The notes under the pieces: generated by a model | What the model was told of the DNA's origin: nothing | The model's input: the letters and a program-made list of their open reading frames with translations, nothing else | Database searches by the model: none | Assembly (NCBI GenBank): GCA_035276085.1 | Contig: DATELY010000154.1 | Coordinates: forward strand, 1-10,668 | Reading direction: 5' to 3' | Source: DATELY01 sp035276085 | GTDB taxonomy: Bacteria; Pseudomonadota; Gammaproteobacteria; Steroidobacterales; Steroidobacteraceae | Length of the DNA: 10,668 nt | Shown here: piece after piece, positions 1 through 5,829 of the stretch | Layout: each line of letters opens with the position of its first letter | How positions within the stretch are numbered: position 1 is the first letter of the stretch | Position numbers and translations under genes: made by a program

Positions 1-47
1 GAGGCGCGACGACCGCTGTGTACTTGATGTACTCGAGGGAGGAGTAA
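1..47 (+). CDS. Probable 3' end of an unidentified gene (cut by window edge)
   Basis: Reading codons from position 3 gives a short C-terminus (GATTAVYLMYSREE) that stops at TAA 45-47. The support is compositional: 13 of 14 third-codon positions before the stop are G or C, falling to about 6 of 11 at the same phase just after it, which fits a coding region ending here. The fragment is too short to name a family. A minus-strand frame opening with an ATG at 79-77 is also free of stops to the window edge and shares the same third positions, but it lacks a ribosome binding site and does not explain the composition change at 47. Confidence 0.3.
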   Translation, partial: GATTAVYLMYSREE

Positions 48-104
48 CGACGCCCTGAGCCGCCCTGGACTCGTCCCATTTAATGTGTAAACGAGCTTTT
101 ATGG

Positions 105-202
105 GTTGCTCTTCTAATCGTCTGCTGCTGCGTTACAAAACTTGCCCATATCGACATATGAGCTGCGCTTTGTGCCTTGCTTCAGACGATTAGAAGAGCA
201 AC
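105..202. repeat. Long imperfect palindrome with perfect 20-bp arms
   Basis: Positions 105-124 and 183-202 are perfect reverse complements over 20 bases (the left arm begins GTTGCTCTTC and ends ATCGTCTG). The 58 bases between them are also partly self-complementary around the same centre near 153.5: CATAT at 147-151 pairs with ATATG at 156-160, and ACAAA at 135-139 with TTTGT at 169-173. The whole could fold as a hairpin of almost 98 bases on either strand. It has no run of T for a classical terminator and encodes nothing convincing. The symmetry and sharp ends suggest a small palindromic mobile repeat; a bidirectional terminator for the gene ending at 47 is the alternative. Confidence 0.75.
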
Positions 203-234
203 GCGAGGCCGTCTAGGGTTAATCAGAGGTTCCT

Positions 235-591
235 ATGCCGCGCAAGAACACAGCCGCGAGTCCCGAGCACGCGATCCTTGCGGCCATCCGTCGCATCCCG
301 CGGGGCCGTGTCAGCACGTATGGAGAGATCGCGACGGTCGCGGGTCTGCCGCGTCGGGCCCGCCTCGTCGGTACGGTGCTCAAGCAAACGGCGGTCAAGG
401 TGCCATGGCACCGTGTCGTGAACGCGAGCGGGCGCATCTCGCTTGCCGCAGGCAGCCCGAGTCATGAACGCCAGCGCGCATTGCTGAAGCGCGAAGGCGT
501 CGTATTTCGCGGCGATCGCATCTCGCTCGCTCAGCATGGTTGGCCGGATCGCAAGGTCGACCTCGATCGGGCGCTGTGGCATCGCGACTGA
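235..591 (+). CDS. atl: Alkyltransferase-like protein (ATL), MGMT-family DNA-damage binder
   Basis: This 118-residue protein matches the DNA-binding domain of O6-alkylguanine-DNA alkyltransferases. Tyr29 sits in the RVSTYGEIA segment, an arginine-finger equivalent is probably Arg43 in the ARLVG segment, and the active-site loop reads VPWHRV at 56-61. The catalytic Cys of the PCHRV motif is replaced by Trp58 (TGG at 406-408), the hallmark of ATL proteins such as E. coli YbaZ and S. pombe Atl1. By family knowledge it cannot remove alkyl groups; it flips O6-alkylguanine and flags the lesion for nucleotide excision repair. The N-terminal ribonuclease-like domain of full MGMT is absent, as usual. 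The ATG at 235 has AGAGG six bases upstream. It acts in the cytoplasm and stands alone here; no repair partner is adjacent. Confidence 0.93.
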   Translation: MPRKNTAASPEHAILAAIRRIPRGRVSTYGEIATVAGLPRRARLVGTVLKQTAVKVPWHRVVNASGRISLAAGSPSHERQRALLKREGVVFRGDRISLAQHGWPDRKVDLDRALWHRD

Positions 592-618
592 CGCGATACG
601 TCGTGTGATCTTGGCGCG

Positions 619-663
619 TGTTGGGTACTCTTCTGCCTTCCCGAGGACAAACCCAACAGAAGA
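619..663. promoter_or_regulatory. Two mutually exclusive hairpins before a small ORF
   Basis: TGTTGGGT (619-626) is the perfect reverse complement of ACCCAACA (651-658), while TCTTCTG (629-635) is the perfect reverse complement of CAGAAGA (657-663). The arms overlap at 657-658, so both stems cannot form fully together, and the second stem covers the A of the ATG at 663. This could be a translational switch for the downstream ORF and MATE gene, or decay of an older terminator. No ligand or regulator can be assigned. Confidence 0.35.
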
Positions 664-788
664 TGGCGCACTCCGACGCGCGGCTGGCCAATCGCATTCT
701 CATCGGTCCTGCCGGCGGCGCGATCGCCGGTGTCGTCGTGCTCATCATCGGCCAGTTCGCAACCGTCATGGTCGAGGTCGCCGCTTGA
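663..788 (+). pseudogene. 41-codon N-terminal stump of a dicarboxylate/amino acid:cation symporter
   Basis: The ORF reads MAHSDARLANRILIG at its start and continues as one hydrophobic helix up to residue 34, ending at TGA 786-788. The LANRILIG segment followed by a glycine-rich first membrane helix resembles the N-terminus of DctA/GltP-type sodium or proton:dicarboxylate symporters, which normally run to about 400 residues or more. From memory the resemblance covers essentially the whole ORF, so I read it as a truncated remnant fused next to the MATE gene. It has only a weak AGAAG-like ribosome site. The alternative is a genuine one-helix small membrane protein translationally coupled to the MATE gene, since its TGA overlaps the TTG start (TTGA). 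Confidence 0.4.
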
Positions 789-2146
789 GCGCGCCTGCGG
801 CGCCCAGCGCCCGGCCGCCGGGTATCTGGAAGCTGGCCGTCCCGACGATCATCGGCAACGTGATCTATGCGCTGGCCGCAATGGCGCAGACGCGCTTCGT
901 CGGCGGGCTCGGGCCGCAGGCCGTGGCGGCGGTGGGTGTCAGTCAGCGCGTGTTCTTCGCGCTGCAGGCGCTGTTCATCGCCATCAGCGTCGGCGCGTCG
1001 GCACTGATCGCGCGTGCATGGGGCGCAGGCGATCGCCGCGAAGCGGCGCATGTGCTGACCGCAGCGCTGGTGCTGTCCAGCGTCCTGAGCCTGATCGTCA
1101 CGTGCCTCACACTGGTGTTCGCTCACGGCATTGCTGCCATCTTCGGGCTCGACGCGGCAACCTCGATCGAAGCCACGCGCAACGTGCGCTGGTTCGCCGT
1201 GTTCGTCACGGGGCTGTCCTCCAACATCGTCATGCTGTCGGCATTGCGCGCGGTGGCCGATGTGTGGATTCCGCTGCTGTTCGTGATCATCGTGAACGTC
1301 GTGATGGTCGGCATGCTGTATGTCTTCATCTTCGGTGCGTGGGGCGCACCGAAGATGAACTCGGCCGGCGCGCCATTTGCCGCCGGACTCACCTATACGA
1401 TTGCCGGCGCGGTGATGCTGTGGGTATGGAAGCGGCAGCGCTTGTCGATCGCGTTCGATGCGAGTGAGTGGCGCCAACGCGAACGTTACGCACGCCTGCT
1501 GCGCATCGCGTATCCCGCCGGCATCGAGCAGATGGTCATGCAGGGTGGCTTGTTCGTGTTCCTTGCCCTCATCGGTCACTTCTACGGCACGGATGCATTC
1601 GCGGCGTACTCGGTCGGATTCAATCTGTTGAACGTGGCCATCGTCGTGGGCTTCGGTTTTTCCATCGCGGGATCGACGCTGGTCGGGCAGCATCTCGGCG
1701 CAGGCAACTTCAAGGCCGCGCGCCGCAGCGGTTGGCGCTCGCTGACGTTTGCCGCGAGCTCGATGGCACTGCTGGCGCTCCTGCCGGCGTTCTACGCCGA
1801 GGAGCTCGCGCGCTTCTTTCTCGGCAATGAGGAACGCGCCGTCAACTACACGGTGCAATTCACGTACACGATGGCATTGATGCTGCCGCTGCTCGGCGTG
1901 GAGTTCGCCATTGGCGGCTCCCTGCGGGGCGCCGGAGACACGCGCTTTCCATTGATGGCGACCATCCTCGGCATGCTGCTCGCACGCATCGGCCTCACGC
2001 TCGTATTCGTGCATCTCGGCCTGCCCGTCGTATGGGCCTACAGCGCCATGGTCGTGGAGTACGTGCTGAAGGCGACGCTGCTCATCCTGCGCTTCCGCTC
2101 TGGACGCTGGGAGAAGGCGTTGGCAGGGCGCCTGGGGCGGGGTTGA
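785..2146 (+). CDS. MATE family multidrug/cation antiporter
   Basis: This 453-residue polytopic membrane protein has the length and two-fold pseudo-symmetry of MATE exporters, which extrude cationic drugs or metabolites using a sodium or proton gradient. The N-half contains WKLAVPTIIG (15-24) and an ALIARAWGAGD loop beginning at residue 73; the C-half repeats the pattern with AYPAGIEQMVMQ from 242 and STLVGQHLGAGN near 297-308. About twelve hydrophobic helices can be traced. I chose TTG 785 because conserved sequence begins soon after it, GAGG lies about eight bases upstream, and residues before it in this frame are arginine-rich and unlike MATE proteins. The start overlaps the stop of the preceding stump. 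Substrate cannot be told. It converges on the sulfotransferase gene. Confidence 0.9.
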   Translation: MSAPAAPSARPPGIWKLAVPTIIGNVIYALAAMAQTRFVGGLGPQAVAAVGVSQRVFFALQALFIAISVGASALIARAWGAGDRREAAHVLTAALVLSSVLSLIVTCLTLVFAHGIAAIFGLDAATSIEATRNVRWFAVFVTGLSSNIVMLSALRAVADVWIPLLFVIIVNVVMVGMLYVFIFGAWGAPKMNSAGAPFAAGLTYTIAGAVMLWVWKRQRLSIAFDASEWRQRERYARLLRIAYPAGIEQMVMQGGLFVFLALIGHFYGTDAFAAYSVGFNLLNVAIVVGFGFSIAGSTLVGQHLGAGNFKAARRSGWRSLTFAASSMALLALLPAFYAEELARFFLGNEERAVNYTVQFTYTMALMLPLLGVEFAIGGSLRGAGDTRFPLMATILGMLLARIGLTLVFVHLGLPVVWAYSAMVVEYVLKATLLILRFRSGRWEKALAGRLGRG

Positions 2147-2230
2147 CACGGCTCGACACGCACACCGATTGCGCAATCCCTCGGCGTGCGAGAGAGGCAC
2201 TGTCGCACGCTACTCCAGCCTGACCTAGCG

Positions 2231-2351
2231 TCCCTTCCCTTGCGTAGCGCAGCGAAGCGGGGCAAGGACAGGATGGGGACTCCGGCTCCGCTCAATTGCA
2301 GTCCACTTGCCTGCCCCCACCCTAACCCTCCCCCGCTGCGCAGGGGAGGGG
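2231..2351. repeat. Inverted pair of C/G-rich REP-like elements (pair 1)
   Basis: The left element (2231-2279, TCCCTTCCCTTGCG then AGCGAAGCGGGG) and the right one (2313-2351, GCCCCCACCC through GGGGAGGGG) are members of one family in opposite orientation. The right copy forms a stem CCCTCCCC (2326-2333) with GGGGAGGG (2343-2350) around a nine-base loop. They fill the 224-base gap between the convergent MATE and sulfotransferase genes, so they probably also serve as a bidirectional transcription barrier. No T-tract terminator is seen. The remaining bases of the gap show nothing recognisable. Confidence 0.8.
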
Positions 2352-2370
2352 ACTGGATGGGCAGAGGACG

Positions 2371-3402
2371 CTACGACAGCGACATCGCAGTCGGCTTGAT
2401 TGCGGCGTGCACGACCGGTGTCACGGATGGATGCACGGCGCCAGCAATCGCACTCGGCTGCACTTCATAGCCCCACTGCGCCAGCGACGGACCCATGCAC
2501 GCTTCGAGAATGGCTTGCTGCGCGGGTGTCAGATCCTGCCGCCACTTCTGATTGGCATCCTGCAAGCGAGCCGATGCGATGCACCGCTCGAAGCTGGAGT
2601 TGAAGGTCAGCCCGGCAAAGTCGGTCGCCGTGCGGAACACGCTGACCGGATCGCTGCAGAGATCTTCGTAACGAATCTGCAGGAGCTGCGACGGATCCGG
2701 CATGCATGCCTTTGCTTCTGCGTAGGCCTCCATGAGGATTTCCCACTGCAGCGCCGCCAACGCCACGAACGAGCGATCGTAGTGCTGCCAGCGCGCGTCG
2801 CGCGCGGTGTCCAAAGGTCCCCAAGACCACTTGCCGGGTCCGAGCCAGCCATCCCAGAAGTGCACGTTCAACAGCGAATTGGCAACGGCGCGTCCATCGC
2901 GAATCACGCTGATGAACTTCGCTCGCGGATACACGGCTTGCAGGAAGCCGATGCGCGGCCAGCCGGTGATCTTGAAGATCATGCGCGGCCGTCGTGCAGT
3001 CACGAACTGGCGCGTCGCCGTGCGCAGGGCCGTTACGGCACAGGGAGACGCGTCATCGGCCGTCAGATCGCGGAATGGACGACTGAAACCGTGGAAGTAG
3101 TGATCCCAGAAGCCGTAGGCCTCGACAGGAAAATACTTACGTCGAAATGTGCTGCCCGCGATGTCGATACACGACACGCAGGTGCGGTTATACGCCGGCT
3201 TGGTCGGATGGCGATTCGCAAGCGAAGTCATGAACGAGACGTGCGGATGGCGCGTCAACAAATCATGGAACAGGGTCGAGCCGCAGCGGCCAGTGCCAAT
3301 GATGAACAGCGGATCGCCGGATGCAGGACTGGAGGAGCGAATGGCGTTCCTGTGCCCATCGACGGCAGCCGGCAACAAGACACGATGCGACGCGCGACTC
3401 AC
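2371..3402 (-). CDS. PAPS-dependent sulfotransferase family protein
   Basis: The 343-residue product is a sulfotransferase, a family that moves sulfate from PAPS to hydroxyl or amine groups. The phosphosulfate-binding loop GTGRCGSTL starts at residue 36 and the 3'-phosphate motif RDGRAVANS spans 168-176, preceded by the usual AKFISVI strand. The C-terminal half has WEILMEAY and LQIRYEDLCSDP, typical of the bacterial branch. There is no signal peptide or membrane helix, so it should be cytosolic. I chose GTG 3402 because AAGGTG lies closely upstream and the 38 residues available before it, back to an ATG at 3516, are unlike the family; a GTG at 3417 is also possible. A Cys pair (NRTCVSCID, Cys75 and Cys78) is notable. 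The acceptor is unknown and no sulfate-activation gene is adjacent. Confidence 0.88.
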   Translation of the reverse strand: MSRASHRVLLPAAVDGHRNAIRSSSPASGDPLFIIGTGRCGSTLFHDLLTRHPHVSFMTSLANRHPTKPAYNRTCVSCIDIAGSTFRRKYFPVEAYGFWDHYFHGFSRPFRDLTADDASPCAVTALRTATRQFVTARRPRMIFKITGWPRIGFLQAVYPRAKFISVIRDGRAVANSLLNVHFWDGWLGPGKWSWGPLDTARDARWQHYDRSFVALAALQWEILMEAYAEAKACMPDPSQLLQIRYEDLCSDPVSVFRTATDFAGLTFNSSFERCIASARLQDANQKWRQDLTPAQQAILEACMGPSLAQWGYEVQPSAIAGAVHPSVTPVVHAAIKPTAMSLS

Positions 3403-3539
3403 GCTGACACCTTCCACCGGGTGGTTTAGTTGGTTACAAGTTGGTAACACCGGCCCGGGAATAATCGCCGAGGTTGCGCAAAGTTCCCCGGCACGCTGCG
3501 GTGCAACGGCCTTCACTTCGACTTACGCGCGACCTTTCT

Positions 3540-3625
3540 CCTTCTCCCGGTTGCGGCTTGCCATTCGGCAGATACAGGCAACCGACGACGATGCCGTTCA
3601 CCGCCGCTTCGAGATAGCGACTGAG
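3540..3625 (-). pseudogene. Fossil fragment of exodeoxyribonuclease III (xth)
   Basis: Reading the minus strand from about 3622 gives SRYLEAAVNGIVVGCLYLP followed by NGKPQPG. This closely matches the internal exonuclease III segment usually written SRYLEA.(V/I)NG...CLYLPNGNPQPG in bacterial ExoIII/AP endonucleases of about 255-270 residues. Similarity stops on both sides: upstream there is no catalytic N-terminus, and after PG the frame becomes low-complexity (GEGERSRVSRSE) and leads nowhere. Only about 28 residues survive, so no activity is possible. The conserved peptide suggests recent breakage or a duplicated piece of a functional xth elsewhere. It lies in the 388-base gap between the divergent sulfotransferase and secreted-protein genes; the rest of that gap holds the palindrome at 3662 and no other gene I can see. 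Confidence 0.6.
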
Positions 3626-3661
3626 CGTGTGTGAGTGGGTCGCTCCCACGATCCGCTCACT

Positions 3662-3705
3662 GTGAAGTACTTCACGTTTGTTTGTAGTCCGTTGTTGCCG
3701 TGAAG
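3662..3705. promoter_or_regulatory. Perfect 14-bp palindrome with an extra half-site: operator candidate
   Basis: GTGAAGTACTTCAC at 3662-3675 is a perfect palindrome. A further GTGAAG half-site occurs at 3700-3705, and CTTCACG (3670-3676) with CGTGAAG (3699-3705) would give an alternative hairpin. The size and symmetry suit a dimeric repressor or activator site about 115 bases before the ATG of the secreted protein at 3791. No confident -35/-10 pair was found, and the regulator is not in the window. Confidence 0.45.
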
Positions 3706-3790
3706 ACCTGTCGCTGGTCAGCTACGCTGCAGCGAACGCCTGGGCAGGGCGGCACAAGAACGCTGAACGATCACCGAGGGGAGAACTCAC

Positions 3791-5539
3791 ATGCGTAGCG
3801 GGAATTCCATGGAAGGGCTGAAGCTCGTCGTCGGTGTGATGTTGATGTGGGCTCTCAGCGTGCAACCGTCGCTGGCATTGCCGCCGCTGGAGCGCCCCAC
3901 GACGCAAGTTCAGTCCTACGACTTCGCTACGACTGGAACGAATGGCGAGTGGGACAGCACGACGGGAAAGTGGAGCGTCGATGGTCAAGCGTATGGCGCT
4001 GCCACCGCCGCCAAAGCCATCAGCACGCTGAATGCCTACTACGACACACCCTACTCGTCACCGACCGTCAACGTTCAGCTCGACGATTTCATCTTCGGCG
4101 TACGGATGCTGAATCCCTCGGCGGCCGCCGGCAGCATGGTAGGCATCGTCTACAACTATCAGGACGCCAGGAACTACTACGAAGCCGTGTTCACGCCCAA
4201 CCGCGTGGCGCAGCTGCGTCGCATCGCCAATGGCAACGCGACGGTGCTCAGCTCGAAGACGTATTCGGAAGGTGGGCAGGGCCGCTGGTTCGACGTGGAT
4301 CTCGTGCGCCAAGGCAACGCCCTCAGTACGCTCGTCGTCAACGGCAATGTGATCGCACGGGATGTAGCGACCAGCGCGCTGCCGCGCGGGCGCCTGGGAA
4401 TCGTGGCGTACAACACCGCAGGGAAATTTGCGCACGCGACGATCGAGCGGCCTGTCGGCGATCAACCGTTCAAGGAAGACTTTCAGGATGGCGTGGCGCA
4501 GGGCTGGCCCAGGATCGACAGCAACAACTGGTCGATCGTGGATGGCGTACTGAAGAACTTCACGGTGCTGCAGACGAATAAGGTCACGCTGCCCGTCGCG
4601 ACCGATGCGCGGTATTGGGATCCCGTGGGCGCAAACCTGCGCGTGAAGATGCGTAACCCGTACGGCGCCGCAGGCAACGTGGTCGGCCTCTTCTGGGGTG
4701 ATGATGGCTCCGGCGCTTACCAGGAACTCGTGTTCTCCCGCACCGGCCTGGCGAAGATCAATGCGGTGAATGCCAACGGAGCGCTGACCACGCTCGCAAG
4801 CGCGACGATCCCGAAACTCTCCAGCGACTGGTTCGAAGTGACAGTCACTGTTGGGTTCGAAACGCATGTACTGCTCAACGGCAAACCCGTGTTCAGCAAT
4901 CTGCCGCTCGAGTTTCCTACGGGTCGCGTGGGCCTCATCACTCATTGGTCGCCAGGACAGTTCGATGCGATTGCATCTCAAGAGCCGCCGTTCGCGCTGC
5001 CGTATGCGGAAAACTTTGCCACAGCAGCGACCAACGTCGTTGCCTTGAGCGGTATCTGGATCACGTCGGGAGGTGTCCTGACGAGCGCGGGTCTGGGCGA
5101 TAGCGATGTCACGGCGTTCGTCGCCAGTCCGAACCCGAGCACGCCGTACGTTCCCAGAGGCAGCGTCGACTTCGCGTATCGCGCGAAGCTCCTCAATCAA
5201 TCGACGACCGCACAGGGCGCCGTCGGGGTCATCACGCACTACAACCACGAAGCCGGGGAGTACTACGAGGTCTTGTTCACGGCGGGTGGCCAGCTCCTGG
5301 TCAACAAACACGTGCAGGGAACGATCGTGGAACAGGCGGCCGGCTCGCACGACATCGCGCCGAACACGTGGTTTACCGTCGAGCTTCGCTGCGTCGACAA
5401 CAAGACGAGTGTGTACGTGAATGGCGTGAGAAAGCTGAGCGGCATCCTGCAGGGGCAGATCAGGAACGGCGTCGTGGGCGTCGTCACGCGGAGTGCCCGC
5501 GGACAGTTCGATGACGTGGCGTGGAGTGAGATCGAATAG
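3791..5539 (+). CDS. Secreted protein of three tandem concanavalin A-like (LamG/laminin-G-like) repeats
   Basis: The 582-residue product has a signal peptide (hydrophobic 10-29, likely cleaved after the SLA at 27-29) and then three homologous units of about 180 residues: roughly 40-218, 224-398 and 400-582. Each ends in the same strand pattern, G(K/Q)F followed by a short acidic or aromatic tail, at residues 211, 389 and 571, and each carries a YYE.(V/L)F-type strand, a WF.V.(L/V) strand and a VNG or LNG turn. The pattern resembles beta-sandwich concanavalin-like domains that bind glycans or occur in glycoside hydrolases; I see no recognisable catalytic motif. It is probably exported and carbohydrate-binding, by inference. 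The start is supported by GAGGGGAG upstream of ATG 3791. It appears monocistronic, with dyad repeats following its stop. The specific family is not identified. Confidence 0.75.
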   Translation: MRSGNSMEGLKLVVGVMLMWALSVQPSLALPPLERPTTQVQSYDFATTGTNGEWDSTTGKWSVDGQAYGAATAAKAISTLNAYYDTPYSSPTVNVQLDDFIFGVRMLNPSAAAGSMVGIVYNYQDARNYYEAVFTPNRVAQLRRIANGNATVLSSKTYSEGGQGRWFDVDLVRQGNALSTLVVNGNVIARDVATSALPRGRLGIVAYNTAGKFAHATIERPVGDQPFKEDFQDGVAQGWPRIDSNNWSIVDGVLKNFTVLQTNKVTLPVATDARYWDPVGANLRVKMRNPYGAAGNVVGLFWGDDGSGAYQELVFSRTGLAKINAVNANGALTTLASATIPKLSSDWFEVTVTVGFETHVLLNGKPVFSNLPLEFPTGRVGLITHWSPGQFDAIASQEPPFALPYAENFATAATNVVALSGIWITSGGVLTSAGLGDSDVTAFVASPNPSTPYVPRGSVDFAYRAKLLNQSTTAQGAVGVITHYNHEAGEYYEVLFTAGGQLLVNKHVQGTIVEQAAGSHDIAPNTWFTVELRCVDNKTSVYVNGVRKLSGILQGQIRNGVVGVVTRSARGQFDDVAWSEIE

Positions 5540-5544
5540 CGGAT

Positions 5545-5628
5545 GGTTGGTTGGTCAACGGGTCTGTTGGCTGGTTGGCCAGAGCGGACATAAGTCTCTG
5601 GCCAACAGACCAGTTGGCCAACTAGCTC
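5545..5628. repeat. Heptamer-flanked dyad element, copy 1
   Basis: The core GTTGGCCAGAG (5574-5584) and CTCTGGCCAAC (5596-5606) form a perfect 11-bp inverted repeat with an 11-base loop. A second perfect 10-bp inverted repeat, GGTCTGTTGG (5561-5570) with CCAACAGACC (5602-5611), competes with it. Both flanks can be read as degenerate 7-mers such as GGTTGGT and GTTGGCT on the left and GCCAACA and GACCAGT on the right. It begins six bases after the stop of the secreted-protein gene and may act as its transcription terminator or RNA-stabilising stem. Confidence 0.65.
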
Positions 5629-5630
5629 GC

Positions 5631-5711
5631 GGGTAACGGCTCACGGCATACGGGCAACAGCCAGAATCGGATTCCCTCTGGCCGTTACCCGTTGGCTGTT
5701 GCTCGTTAGCT
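5631..5711. repeat. Heptamer-flanked dyad element, copy 2
   Basis: A central core, AGCCAGAATC (5659-5668) with GATTC (5670-5674) and TCTGGCC (5677-5683), is flanked by four 7-mers on each side. Left: GGGTAAC, GGCTCAC, GGCATAC, GGGCAAC from 5631. Right: GTTACCC, GTTGGCT, GTTGCTC, GTTAGCT from 5684. The two sides are inverted in sense. Exact 10-bp matches include GGGTAACGGC (5631-5640) with GCCGTTACCC (5681-5690) and GCAACAGCCA (5654-5663) with TGGCTGTTGC (5693-5702), arranged in interleaved order. The rest of the gap to yfbK is a pyrimidine-rich stretch (5745-5795) with no gene. Confidence 0.7.
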
Positions 5712-5829
5712 ATTGCGATCGGCCCGTGCGCTAGCCGGTTGACCATCCCCGCTAACTCCTTAACCCCTTTCCCCCCATCCCCCCGTTCATACCTCCCGGA
5801 CGCAAGTGCGTTCGAGGCGGAGACGATCG

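Noticed and set aside
1..79. Possible minus-strand gene beginning with ATG at 79-77
   Set aside because: No ribosome site, and the third-position G/C bias stops at 47, which fits the plus-strand stop better than a minus-strand gene reaching 79.
395..2200. 601-codon minus-strand ORF across ATL and MATE
   Set aside because: It is the antisense shadow of two recognisable genes, rich in Arg, His, Gln and Asp with no family resemblance; long shadows are expected at this GC content.
2407..3429. 340-codon plus-strand ORF opposite the sulfotransferase
   Set aside because: No recognisable motif; the minus strand carries both sulfotransferase PAPS-binding motifs.
4058..5350. 430-codon minus-strand ORF opposite the secreted protein
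   Set aside because: Arg/His-rich composition, no motif, lies fully antisense to a gene with signal peptide, ribosome site and internal repeats.
5806..5829. Upstream GTG start for the YfbK-like gene
   Set aside because: It adds an Arg-rich segment before the lipoprotein signal and has a poor ribosome site; ATG 5830 fits better.
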